From NCBI GenBank assembly GCA_030267965.1, contig BRYA01000062.1, positions 7,234 through 71,233 on the forward strand: a DNA stretch of 64,000 nt, read 5' to 3'. Under the pieces are notes generated by a model, which saw only the letters and a list, made by a program, of their open reading frames with translations, had not been told where the DNA came from and searched no databases. A program made the translations under genes and the position numbers. Below, one piece after another: positions 8,803-18,462 of the stretch. Origin of the DNA: Triparma columacea. Its lineage: Eukaryota > Sar > Bolidophyceae > Parmales > Triparmaceae. Numbering within the stretch: position 1 is the first letter of the stretch; each line of letters starts with the position of its first letter.

Positions 8803-9491
8803 CCCTTACCCCCAACCCCACCACCCTCCTGCAGAACATAGACTCCTCCCTCCCCGTCGGCACCATCTTTGGTATCTACCGTTACCGCGATCTCCCCCCC
8901 GCTGGAACTGGAACGTTCCTCCAGCCCGGTTCCCGTATGGTTGCCTCCGGTTACTGCCTCTACTCCGCCACCACCGTCCTCGTTCTGACGATGGGTAACG
9001 GCGTTGACGGTTTCACTCTCGATCCCGACCGTAAGGAGTTCCTCCAGACGCACCCTGACATGAGGATCCCCGCAGCCGGTCCCATCGTCAGCTTCAACGA
9101 GGCCAACTTCAACTCCTTCCCCGAGCCCGTCAAGCACTACCTCCTATCCACGAAGTCCTCGGGGGTGACGGACGGTAGGGGAGGGCGGATACCCTCCCAG
9201 GCCCGCTACGTCGGCGCCCTCGTAGCTGACGTTCACAACGTGCTTATACAGGGTGGAATATACGGTTACCCCGGAACGGCCAAGAATAAGGACGGGAAGA
9301 TTAGGCTGCTGTACGAGAGCAACCCGATAGGCATGATTATCGAGCAGGCGGGGGGGGCGGCGAGCACGGGGAGGGGGAGGATACTTGACGTTAAACCTAG
9401 TGATATACACCAGAGGACACCGACGTTCCTGGGAAGCCTAGAGAACGTATTTGAACTTGAGCAGTGCTACCAGTACGTGGGAGATGAGTAG
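7937..9491 (+). CDS. Fructose-1,6-bisphosphatase (class I), with N-terminal targeting leader
   Basis: FBPase hydrolyses fructose 1,6-bisphosphate to fructose 6-phosphate in gluconeogenesis or the Calvin cycle. Three exons are modelled: 7937-8235, 8380-8686 and 8835-9491, giving 420 residues with consistent phases. Recognisable blocks are VFDPLDGSKNID (substrate/metal loop, split by intron 2), LPVGTIFGIYR, YVGALVADVHNVLIQGGIYGYP and RLLYESNPIGMIIEQAGGAAS (active-site Glu region). The first exon starts with a hydrophobic signal-like segment (MHTMFWILILLISNGYTFN) and a basic Ser/Asn-rich stretch, which fits plastid import through the secretory route in a complex plastid, although no clear ASAFAP motif is visible. 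Family members usually have DGSSNID; here the second Ser is Lys at the splice junction. Intron 2 carries a (CA)n microsatellite and intron 1 a 15-bp tandem repeat. Confidence 0.93.
8273..8332 (+). repeat. 15-bp tandem repeat, four units, in FBPase intron 1
   Basis: Four consecutive units of CTGCTACTTGCACAA, the last two ending CCA. It lies wholly inside intron 1 of the FBPase gene. Confidence 0.9.
8740..8799 (+). repeat. (CA)n microsatellite in FBPase intron 2
   Basis: About 30 uninterrupted CA dinucleotides, 35 bp upstream of the intron 2 acceptor. It produces spurious Val/Cys and Thr/His frames on both strands. Confidence 0.95.
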
Positions 9492-9578
9492 ACTTTAGAG
9501 GGTGCGGACAGAGGAGGAGGGGGGGGGGGGGGGTGAAAGAACAAAATGTAAATCTGTTTTTCAAAAATAAAACCAACA

Positions 9579-10919
9579 TTAGTCGCTTATTAACATGGGA
9601 AATATGGCGAAGCCAATTGCCAGCAAGGTAGACCCGAACATTCTCACCACAACGTGATAGTCCAGGCTCACGGTCCCAAGCATTCGAAACGCCACATCGG
9701 CGTCCTTGATCCCGGCGAGTACAGCCTCAGCGTGCCCTTCTGCCCCTTTTCCCTTGCCCTCGCACGCGCAGAACACCGCCGTTATAAAAGTGGTGTCTGA
9801 CAGGAGCATCTTACTGCAGTGGTAGTACGCATCGCCCACCCCCGCAAAGTAGAAAAGGAGCATGAACATAAAAAAACCGATGTATAGGGCCATCCCTATC
9901 CCAACTGGCCAAGCCCAGCTTGACGGTTGGTAAGCCACGCCGACCATGACGAAAGCCGTGGATCCGATAGCCAACGGGATGGGCCCTGTATTTTTGCCAA
10001 TCGGCCCTAAATTGTAGTTGAGCTCCCGGATTATCTGGGCAAGCTCAGAGTTGGCGTCCGCGACGATCCTTATGATATCCCACTTCTTGTTCTCATCCCT
10101 CGCCGCGTCCATGAGCTTGTACTCCCACGCTCGGATGTAATACTTCGTGGCCTGCAGCCAGCGAACTGCCAACACTACGACGAGGGTGTTGGAGGGGGCA
10201 GAGAAACCGGCTGAGACGAAGAAGCAAACTATCCCCATACACTCCAACCAAGGCCGCTCGTGCACCGTAACTTCTCTCACCCCGATAACTAAGCCGGCGA
10301 GAAACATTATAGGTAGATGCGGAAACATGTTCCGGATTATAAAGTTAGGGAACGAGCCAAGATCCGTGTGATCCATCGTCTCTTCTCTCACGGACCGCAT
10401 TATCGTACTCGAGGCAACCGTCTCAAGGTAGACCAGGCGTTTCTTAGCCTTGGCAGTGAGGCTCCGCCGAAAGACAAGGTCCTGGGCGGAGGGATAGAGG
10501 AGGTTCATTAATCCAAATAAGGCCGCCAACGCGATCTCATTTGCATTGTAGGCTCCGGTTGTGGCTTTCCACGGGCCAAGAAACGCATAACCCCATGCCA
10601 AGGGGCTACCATAAACGAAGGAGGCATGTGCGAACCGTTGGAGGGTTCGCAGAAAGGGGTTAGAGTGCTTGTCAACACACGTCAGGTACCTGCATAAGGC
10701 CAAAATTTCCATCGCACCCGAGTACTCATGAATCATCTTGGGTCGTCGTTCTCCTTGGTGGTATTTTCTCCCTTCCGCTGAAGGGGCTGGGGGCGACGCA
10801 TGGGGCACTCTGGAGTTCTCGCGTTTCCGAAGGGATGTCGGAGTCAGGGGGGCCATCTCGCTCTCCGAGAAGGGGAAGGAAGACTCGTCGACATCTATTC
10901 GGGGCGCACCACCGAACAT
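9579..10919 (-). CDS. Polytopic membrane protein, about seven TM helices, unknown family
   Basis: A single-exon protein of 446 residues with a disordered N-terminus (Ser/Pro/Lys-rich to about residue 60). It has about seven hydrophobic segments, at roughly 95-120, 130-150, 200-220, 232-260, 310-330, 335-365 and 420-444. Before the fifth segment there is an amphipathic helix (IRIVADANSELAQIIRELNYNLGPI). The extended cytosolic N-terminus, helix count and pre-TM5 helix are reminiscent of gustatory-receptor-like proteins described from protists, but no diagnostic motif was confirmed, so the function is left open. The start ATG at 10919 is the first in frame. The gene converges on FBPase with 87 bp between the stops. 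No intron is needed. Confidence 0.75.
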   Translation of the reverse strand: MFGGAPRIDVDESSFPFSESEMAPLTPTSLRKRENSRVPHASPPAPSAEGRKYHQGERRPKMIHEYSGAMEILALCRYLTCVDKHSNPFLRTLQRFAHASFVYGSPLAWGYAFLGPWKATTGAYNANEIALAALFGLMNLLYPSAQDLVFRRSLTAKAKKRLVYLETVASSTIMRSVREETMDHTDLGSFPNFIIRNMFPHLPIMFLAGLVIGVREVTVHERPWLECMGIVCFFVSAGFSAPSNTLVVVLAVRWLQATKYYIRAWEYKLMDAARDENKKWDIIRIVADANSELAQIIRELNYNLGPIGKNTGPIPLAIGSTAFVMVGVAYQPSSWAWPVGIGMALYIGFFMFMLLFYFAGVGDAYYHCSKMLLSDTTFITAVFCACEGKGKGAEGHAEAVLAGIKDADVAFRMLGTVSLDYHVVVRMFGSTLLAIGFAIFPMLISD

Positions 10920-11046
10920 ATCCTTGTTGGAAGTTTTGGAAAGGGGGAAGGGATGAGAGGGAAATCAAAACAATTAACGAAAAGATTGATTTGAAGGAAC
11001 GAACCGCGTTAGTTCGCCAAAGTGATCTCTCCGCCCCTCTCCCCCA

Positions 11047-14000
11047 TCATAGGTCCGCCTGTATGCACGTGATGACGGCAGTATTAACGATGTCCCCCAC
11101 CGTCGCTCCCCTGCTCAAGTCATTCACTGGCTTCCTCAACCCCAGCAATATCGGCCCCACCGCCAGGCACTTGCTCGCCTGCTGCACCCCCTTGTACCCA
11201 GCGTTTGCGCTCGTCAAATCAGGGTACGTGAGGACGTTGGCCTTCCCTGCAACTGGATTTCCCTTGAGCTTCACTGCGGCGACAGCTGGATCGACCGCTG
11301 CGTCGAACTGCAGCGGTCCCTCGATCATCTCGGGATCCATAAAACCCTCTTTCTCTGCCACCCCCCGCGCGATCTTTGTCGCCTTTATCACCTTGTCTAT
11401 GAGCTCCCCGGAGTTCGAGTCTCCCGTGGCGTAACTCAGCATGGCGACCCTCGGGGAGATGCCGAATTGGATTGCCATTTTCGCCTGGAACAGCGCAATC
11501 TCCGCCAACTGCTCAGCGTTCGGGTCTACGTTCAAGGCACAGTCGCCAAAGCACTTCACGCCGTCCTGAAGGAGCATGAAGAAGGTGCTCGACACGTTGG
11601 AAGCTCCGGGCGCCATCTTGATAACCTGGAGCGCTGGCCTTATGGTGTTGGCACTGCTGTGGGCGGCCCCGCTCACCATGCCGTCCGCCCTATTGAGGTG
11701 CATCATGAGAGTCCCAAAGTAGTTGACGTCCTCGACGAGGAGTCTCCTGGCCTCAATCTCAGTCATTCCCTTCTTCTCCCTCGCCTTGTGCAAGCTGTCG
11801 ACCAAGACATCTAGCTCCTCGTAGGCCGCCGGGTCAATGACCTCAACGCCTTCCAAGTCGACACCCAACTGCGAAGGCATTGGTTAGTGATAAATGGTAT
11901 GGAACGCTCCTCCTCGCTCCTCCTCCCTCCACCTCGCCCCCCCCCTCACCTTGCTCGCGTGTCTCTTCACGACACCAGGAGTTCCGACAAGTTGGACCTT
12001 GCAGAGCTTCCTCGTGGTCAAGATGGAGGCAGCCTCAACGACCCTCACGTCGTCTCCCTCGGGAAGTATAATCGTCTTCTGCAGAGCCCTTGCCTTGCTG
12101 AAGATTGAATGTTGGAACAATTTGGGACCAATGTCTCCCCCGCCCTCGCTACCTCCGGCGTCGTCGACGAACCTGCGATGAGATGAGTGGTGAGAAACAA
12201 CACATGGCGAGAAATTTGAGAAAAATTATCATCAGCAACGTCAAAGCTGAGAGCCCGTCGCTCCGCCTCGCCTGGCCCCCCTCCCGACTCACCTGTTGAC
12301 GAAGTCCTCGTCCAAGTGCTGGTCAAAGAGGGCGGAGCTGAGGCTGATCTTCTCAATGCTATCAGATGTCAAGAACACGGGGGCCTCCTTGATGGTGCTC
12401 GCGGTCGTCCAAGTGTCGTCACTCGTTGCAATCACAGGAACATTGACGTGGTCAAGGCCGTTCAGAATATAAGACAACTGAGGGTTCATCTTTTTCTCAT
12501 CATAGCCAGTAAGCACGATGCCGGCCAGCTTTCCTGGAACATTGACGCTCTGCATCGCCAGAAGCATCGCCATGATTGTGTCCACCCTACTGACGTGCGT
12601 CAGAATCAAGGTCCCTTCTTCCTTATCCAAATGATCCATGAAGTCTGCGACCTGCTGGGTGAAGACCTTGATCCTCTTCACCACGCCCTCCCCCGCGTTT
12701 CCATGTATGACCTTTGCTCCGGTCAAAATTCTCACGCACTCGGCAACAGTCTTTTTGTAGAGTTTCTCTTCGTAAGGGAGCAACGCAACGGCATCCAGGC
12801 CAACTTCGTCGAGCTCGGCCTTTACATCCTCGACCCTCCCCTTGATACCAGATACGATCGCTCCAGCGACGTCCACACTAGCCTTCTTTAATTCCTCCCT
12901 CACGACCGCCAACTCGCCCTCGTCTCCTTCTTCCCCTATGAGAACCACCGGCGCCCCGAGCGCCTGAGCCATCTGCGACGCGAAATTGAGGGAGTCGCCC
13001 CCGAAGTTGCTGTTGCTCACGAGAACAAAGTCCTTCTCGGCAGTGTAAGCAAGATACTTGGTGAGAATTTTCTCGTAGAGCGCGTCATCTTGACCGTGGG
13101 CCAGCATGTCCATAGCCTCGTTTGCAGTCACACCGTACATGGTTGTGGGGTCGCACTCAAGATGGAAGTGTTCCTTCATTAGGGTGATTTTGTAGTCCTC
13201 GCCGTGGGGATTGTCTCTCGCGATGCACCGAAAATACCCCACCCTCTCGAGACGGGAAGAGAACCTCTGCATCAGGGACAGCTCCTCATCAGCAACATAG
13301 GCGCCCTCGATTGCAAGAGTGAAAAGGGAGTGGCAAGAAGCGTTCGTGTTGGCCTTATTCGCGCGGATTGGGGTCGTACTTGACACAACGGCATTGCTGG
13401 GGTCTTGTGGTGGGAGCAATCCGGCGGTCTCAACAGCCTGAAGTGATATGCTGAGCTCCTCGTTCGTTGGTATCACCATGACCTTCGTCTTACTGATTGC
13501 GGCTCCTACGTCCACGGCACCGGCCACATTCTTGGCTTGATCAAGAGAAATTCCCATCGTCTCCAACCCCGCGAGCACGTCCGAGCGGAGGGAGGCATCA
13601 TTCTCCCCGATACCGCCAGTGAAAACGATGCCATCAACGTCGCCGTTCAGTTTCACTATGTATGCGCCGAGGTACTGCGGAGGGGGTGGCGATGAGTTTT
13701 TATTATTGTTTCGCTCTTTATGTAGTCGCTGCTCTCTTCCGCTTACTTTCGACCATTCTCACCTTCCTAATTCTCTCGACAAAGACCTCCCTCGCCAGCA
13801 AGGCGTCAGGCTCAGTGGAACTGCTCACGGCCCTGAAATCGTTCGATACCCCAGAGAGCCCGAGGAGGCCCGACTTCTTGTTGATGATGTCGTCAATCTC
13901 ACCAACAGTGTGGCCCTGCGCCTCCAGGAAGGCGAACAGACCCGCGTCTACGTCCCCAGCCCTCGTTCCCATAACCAAACCCTCGGCAGGCGTCATCCCC

Positions 14001-14782
14001 ATTGTGGTATCCACGCTCACGCCGTCCTTAACGCAGCACATGCTCGCCCCACTCCCGAGGTGAAGGATGATGAGGTTTGGCTTGTGTTTCCCAAGGGCCT
14101 TGGCGGCCTCATTGGACACATAGGCATATGAGGAGCCGTGGAAGCCGTAGCGGCGCACGCCCTGGTCATACAGGTCCTTCGGGACCGCATAGCGGTAGGA
14201 GGAAGGGGGCATGTTGGAGTGGAAGGAGGTATCAAAGACCCCGACATGGGGAACGTCGGGGAAGATCCCCATGGCTGCCTCAATTCCCGCTATTCCGGGG
14301 GGGTTGTGGAGAGGAGCGAGGTTGTTGTAGGAGGAGATATCTGTGAGTATGGAGGGCGTGATGAGGGTGGGGTCGGTGAACCTGGGGGAAACGGGGTAAG
14401 AATAGTAGTATCCGGAGGAGGGGAGGCCGTTCACCCGCCTACTTGCTTACCGGGAACCACCGTGAACGACCCGATGACCAATGACTTTTACATCTTCACT
14501 TGGGATGGGCAAGGATTGGGAGATGGCAAAGAGGCAATCAGAGTGGGTGGAACGAGGCGAAACGGGAACGCTCCTCCCGTCCAACGTCAGGGTTATATCG
14601 TCCATCCCGACCCTATCCGCTTGGCCGCTAGACACCACAGTGCCCTCCAAGCCTGTGCCTGAAGGTCGAGAGACATCATAGAGGCTGTACTTTAGAGTAG
14701 AGGAACCAGTATTAAAGGCCAGGCAATGAAGGGTGCGCCGGACGAAGGGGGAAGAGGAGGGGCGGGAGATGAGACGGTGCAT
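11047..14782 (-). CDS. Acetate kinase-phosphotransacetylase fusion, probably mitochondrial
   Basis: One gene encodes both enzymes that convert acetyl-CoA to acetate with ATP formation. Exons are 14451-14782, 13763-14381, 12293-13674, 11950-12172 and 11047-11868. The phases fit and give 1125 residues. A basic leader, MHRLISRPSSSPFVRRTLH, looks mitochondrial. Acetate kinase follows (LAFNTGSSTLKYSLYD, IGHRVVHGGSR, RRYGFHGSSYAYV, HLGSGASM, VDTTMGMTPAEGLVMGTRAG, IVFTGGIGEN, IPTNEE; to about residue 408). The Pta N-terminal region (RVGYFRCIARDN; DRTGG-like VIHGNAGEGVVKRI) comes next, then the catalytic Pta domain (ARALQKTIILPEGDDVRVVEA; HLNRADGMVSGAAHSS; AIQFGISPRVAMLSYATG; DLSRGATVGDIV). The kinase and the Pta N-terminal domain lie in one uninterrupted exon, so the fusion does not depend on splice calls. 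A canonical GKT P-loop is not seen in the Pta N-terminal region. Confidence 0.93.
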
Positions 14783-15064
14783 ATGGGGGGGAGGAAGGTG
14801 GAGGAGAGTGGATCCAATTTGCAAGGAAGGAAGTTGGAAAGGAGGGGGGATTTAGGATTTGGGATGAGAGGGAAATCAATAAACATTTTTGTTGATAACG
14901 AAAAGATTGACGATTTGAAGGAACCACGTATCCCCCTCCGTCCTTCAGCGTTGTCCCCCCCCTCTCTCCCTCCCATCAAGACCCTTATTCCCTTCTCCTT
15001 TTCCGTCCCCCCCCCCACCCTCCCCTCTTTCGGCTCTTCAACTTCCTTTCCCCCCCTTCATTAT

Positions 15065-15546
15065 TTAGATAAGGGAGTCCTCCAGGAAAGCGTACTCGAA
15101 CCTGAAGTCCGCCTTAACCCTCTGGCACCAGCCGCTCTCGTAGTCGAAGTAGACGTACGTGCCCTGCTCGTACTCGTCAGTGGTTACCTTGGGCTCCTCG
15201 TGCCGCTGGAACCACGTCATGTACTTCTTGTGGTACCGCCAGGACTGCTTCTTCAGTTCCCGGGCGGCCAGGTACTGCTGGTACGTGCCCTGCTGGTAGT
15301 AGAAGATGAAGAAGAGGCAGTCGGTCCCTAGCTTCTCAAAGATTGAGGGGTTGTCGAATATGGTGGAGGGCTGGGAGGGGTACGAGGCGGGGGTGGGGTA
15401 GGGGTTGCGGGGGGCGTAGCTTCTGGGCCGCTCGGAGTCGTTCTGCGTTGTCATGAAGTGATACGACTCCCCGAGTGACGAGAGATACGATGAAGCGGCG
15501 TCGAGGGAAAGGGTCTGAGACGAGGGCGGTTGGATCGGCTGTTGGG

Positions 15547-15590
<44 letters not shown>

Positions 15591-15890
15591 GCTTGCTGTT
15601 GGTGGGGCTGCTGGTGGTGGGGCTGTTGCGAAGGCGGCGGGGGCTGCTGCTGCTGGCTCGGCTGGTTGGGGTGTTGTTGCTGCTGGTGGTTGTCCTGGAT
15701 CGACAGCGAAGACAGGAGGCTTGAGGGATCGTTAGGTCCTCCCATCTGCTGCCCTCCCATCTGCTGTTGCTGCTGTTGCTGCTGCTGCTGAAGCATTTGC
15801 TGCTGCTGAAGCATGTGCTGTTGCTGCTGCTGCTGCTGCTGTGCCGCGTGCTGCGCCTGTTGCTGTGCCACCACGGCCGCCTGCTGCTGC

Positions 15891-15922
<32 letters not shown>

Positions 15923-17873
15923 GAGGATGCGCTGCTGCTCGGCGGCCTTGGCTTGCGCTTGCTGCTGTGCCAGTTGCTGCTGCTTCTGCTGCATCAGTCT
16001 CTGCTGCTCCGCCGCGGCCGCCTGCTGCTGCTGCTGCTGCTGCATCAGTCTCTGCTGCTCCGCCGCCTTAGCCGCTGCCTGCTGCTGCGCGGCGAGCTGC
16101 GCGGCCTTGGCCTTCTCCTCCCCTCCCTTAAGCATTGCCGCCATGGAGGCGCCCGCCACGGGGGTTTTGGGGGGAGGCGACGCGACCTTGACGGGTATTG
16201 TCTTTGCCGGGCTCGAGCTGACCACCTTGCTGACTATAGGGTCGGGTGCACTTGTATCTTTCACCTTGGCCCTGCCTATCGTCATGGGAATCATGGAAGA
16301 CTTCACCTTTGAAGATTTTTTCTCCTTTTTTGCCTCTTCTTTAGCCTCCTTTCGTGTCATTTCGGGCGTCGATGTGGGAGCTTGGGAGGGCGCCGAATTG
16401 GTTGCTATATCGTCCAAGCCTAAATTCTCATAGTAGAACTCCTCGTCGTAGCTGCACGGGAGGGATTGCGTTAGTTTGTGTTGTCGCTACGAATTATATA
16501 TATGAAAACCCTTGGCCCATATATCCTTTCCCCTTGGCCCATTCTATTCTCACCTTTCTAGGAAATCTGGGTCATCGGCGTAAGCCTCTAGGTAAAAGTC
16601 GAGATCCTCTTTTATGTCATCGACAAGTTGAGGGTCTAAGCCATCGTTCATAATTAGCCGGGCGATGGCTTCGAGCTGGGGAGGCAGGAAGTTGGGGCGG
16701 AGGAGAAAGGGGGGAGGTGAGAGGCAATCCTTGGCGAAAAAGAGCGGACATGGGGGCGTGTCTCACCTTATCGATATGGTACTTGTGGTTCGTTATGTGC
16801 TGGTTCCATGATTCAATGGCCTTGCGATTGTTCTTCTTCCCCTTTCCTGCACTCAGTTGGTCTATCTCTGCCTCGTGCTGCGATGGGACGACGATCAGCC
16901 GGTTTAGATTTTGCTGCTAGTATCAAGAGCGCTCCTCCTCCCTCGCTATATTTGCCCATTCTCACCTCATCGACCTTTTGCATCATGACGTCTACCATCT
17001 CTAACACCCACGAATTACAGTCGACCTTCTTCTGCTCCTCCGGGTCTAGCTTGGCGGCTCTCGCTAGGCCCTCCTTCGAGTATGTTTTTGTTTTAGTGTC
17101 CTTTTCACAGACCTTGAAAAGCTCCATCTTGGTCTCAATAAGCTGAGGGGGCGAGGGAGGCGAGGGGGCGAGGGACGAGTTGGTGGGGTAAGGAAGGTGC
17201 AGTACAGTGGCATTGGCGGATTACAGTCCTGCATATGACGCCAACAAAAACTACGTCGCCCCAAAAGCAATCCCAGATTTCTTCTTTCTCCCCCCCCCAC
17301 CCCTTCTCCCCATCTCCCTCTCCCCCTCCCCAAACAACTCACCTTCCTAGCGTCAACTAAAGATCCCTTCTCTTTAACTTCCCCGCTGCTAACCCAGCTC
17401 TTAACCTGGTCCCTTAAGCGCTGCAACTTCTTGATCTCCTTCTTTAAGTCCGCCTCATACTTCTCCTTCTGGTTCTGCTGCTCAGCCGCGTACACCTTCT
17501 CGTGGAGATCGTCGAAGATCTCGACGCCTTCGTCGATCTTCTTCAACGCCCTATCTATCTCGCTGCGTGTTGGCGAAGGGGGAGGGCGATGGAGTGAGAC
17601 AGAGACGGAGGAGGGGGGAGCGGGGGATATTTTTCAAGGTATGAAGGGGGAGGGGGGGATTGTCGGGCGGTACGTGGATGAGAAGTAATGTGTGGATCCG
17701 TAGATACACATAAATATGATCATAAGCTTTGAGAGACCCCAATTTTGGAACTCCGGGCAGGACGAGGGGGAGGGTAGAGGGGGAGGGTTTGGCCTCCAGT
17801 GACCTCTACAGGAGTGAACGACGAAGTATATGAAGATGAACACTTACGTCTGTAATTTCCTATTAGCACTCAT
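15065..17873 (-). CDS. NOT3/NOT5 subunit of the CCR4-NOT complex
   Basis: A scaffold subunit of the CCR4-NOT deadenylase complex, acting in mRNA decay and translational control. Six exons (17848-17873, 17343-17562, 16966-17142, 16767-16877, 16554-16675, 15065-16451) give 680 residues with matching phases. The first exon is only 26 nt and encodes MSANRKLQ. The conserved N-terminal coiled coil follows ([61 protein letters not shown]). The centre is a long Gln-rich tract. The C-terminus carries the NOT box ([49 protein letters not shown]). The family is certain; NOT3 and NOT5 are single orthologues in most lineages. Confidence 0.95.
15546..16090 (-). repeat. CAG/CTG repeat tract coding for polyglutamine in NOT3/5
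   Basis: Several runs of CTG (CAG on the coding strand), mixed with TTG, encode Gln runs up to about 15 long, interleaved with Ala-Ala-Glu-Gln-Gln-Arg-Leu-Met repeats. The antisense frames give artefactual polyLeu, polyCys and polyAla proteins. Confidence 0.9.
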
Positions 17874-18462
17874 TGCCTTAAAGTGTGTGTGTCAACAAGC
17901 TGAGTCAAGACGAGTGTGGGTGGGGCTCTTTGGGAGCCCCGCCTCAATCTCTGCCTCAATCCGGATTCAAGGCCAAACCTCGCCTGCAAAAGCCTTTGAG
18001 GAAGTAAGTGCTGTTTCAAGGGATTATTGCGGTCGTATTGGCATCTAAACGTTCATAAATGATCTCTTATGTGCCTTGTTGCGTCGATGATCGACTTACT
18101 AGAGCGCACGACCCGCTATATGAGCCTCCACTGGAAAGAGATGAAAACTACGCATCAAGGTGTTGATTGCCATTTCAACCTGCTTGAACCACATTTCGCT
18201 AATCTTACCACTTCACGGAGACAACCACTAAGCCTCCTCCCCATTTGATCCCCTATTATCCCCGAGCTCTCACCCCTTTGTCCCTCAATCAACCCTCTCT
18301 CGCAACACTGATCACAGCTTCCCAATTCACACCCAAGGGGCCGTTCTATCACACATCAGAACTCATAGACCCACTCACGTCAACAACTACTCGCCAGTTT
18401 CGACGAGATCTCCGCCGAACCGACCCTTAATTTAATTCTTCCTATTCTCCCCCCTCTTTAAC
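17874..18462. other. Divergent intergenic region between NOT3/5 and the coiled-coil gene
   Basis: A 589-bp spacer between two divergent starts. No gene, RNA or clear repeat is seen. It presumably holds both promoters. The last 60 bases before 18463 are pyrimidine-rich (CTTCCTATTCTCCCCCCTCTTT), a usual feature next to starts in this window. Confidence 0.5.

Noticed and set aside
8321..9137. Minus-strand open frames rich in Val-Cys over the FBPase gene
   Set aside because: They arise from the (CA)n microsatellite and antisense of FBPase exons, with no family features.
15475..16433. Long plus-strand open frames of polyLeu, polyCys and polyAla
   Set aside because: They are antisense translations of the CAG/CTG repeat in NOT3/5, whose frame is supported by the NOT box and upstream exons.
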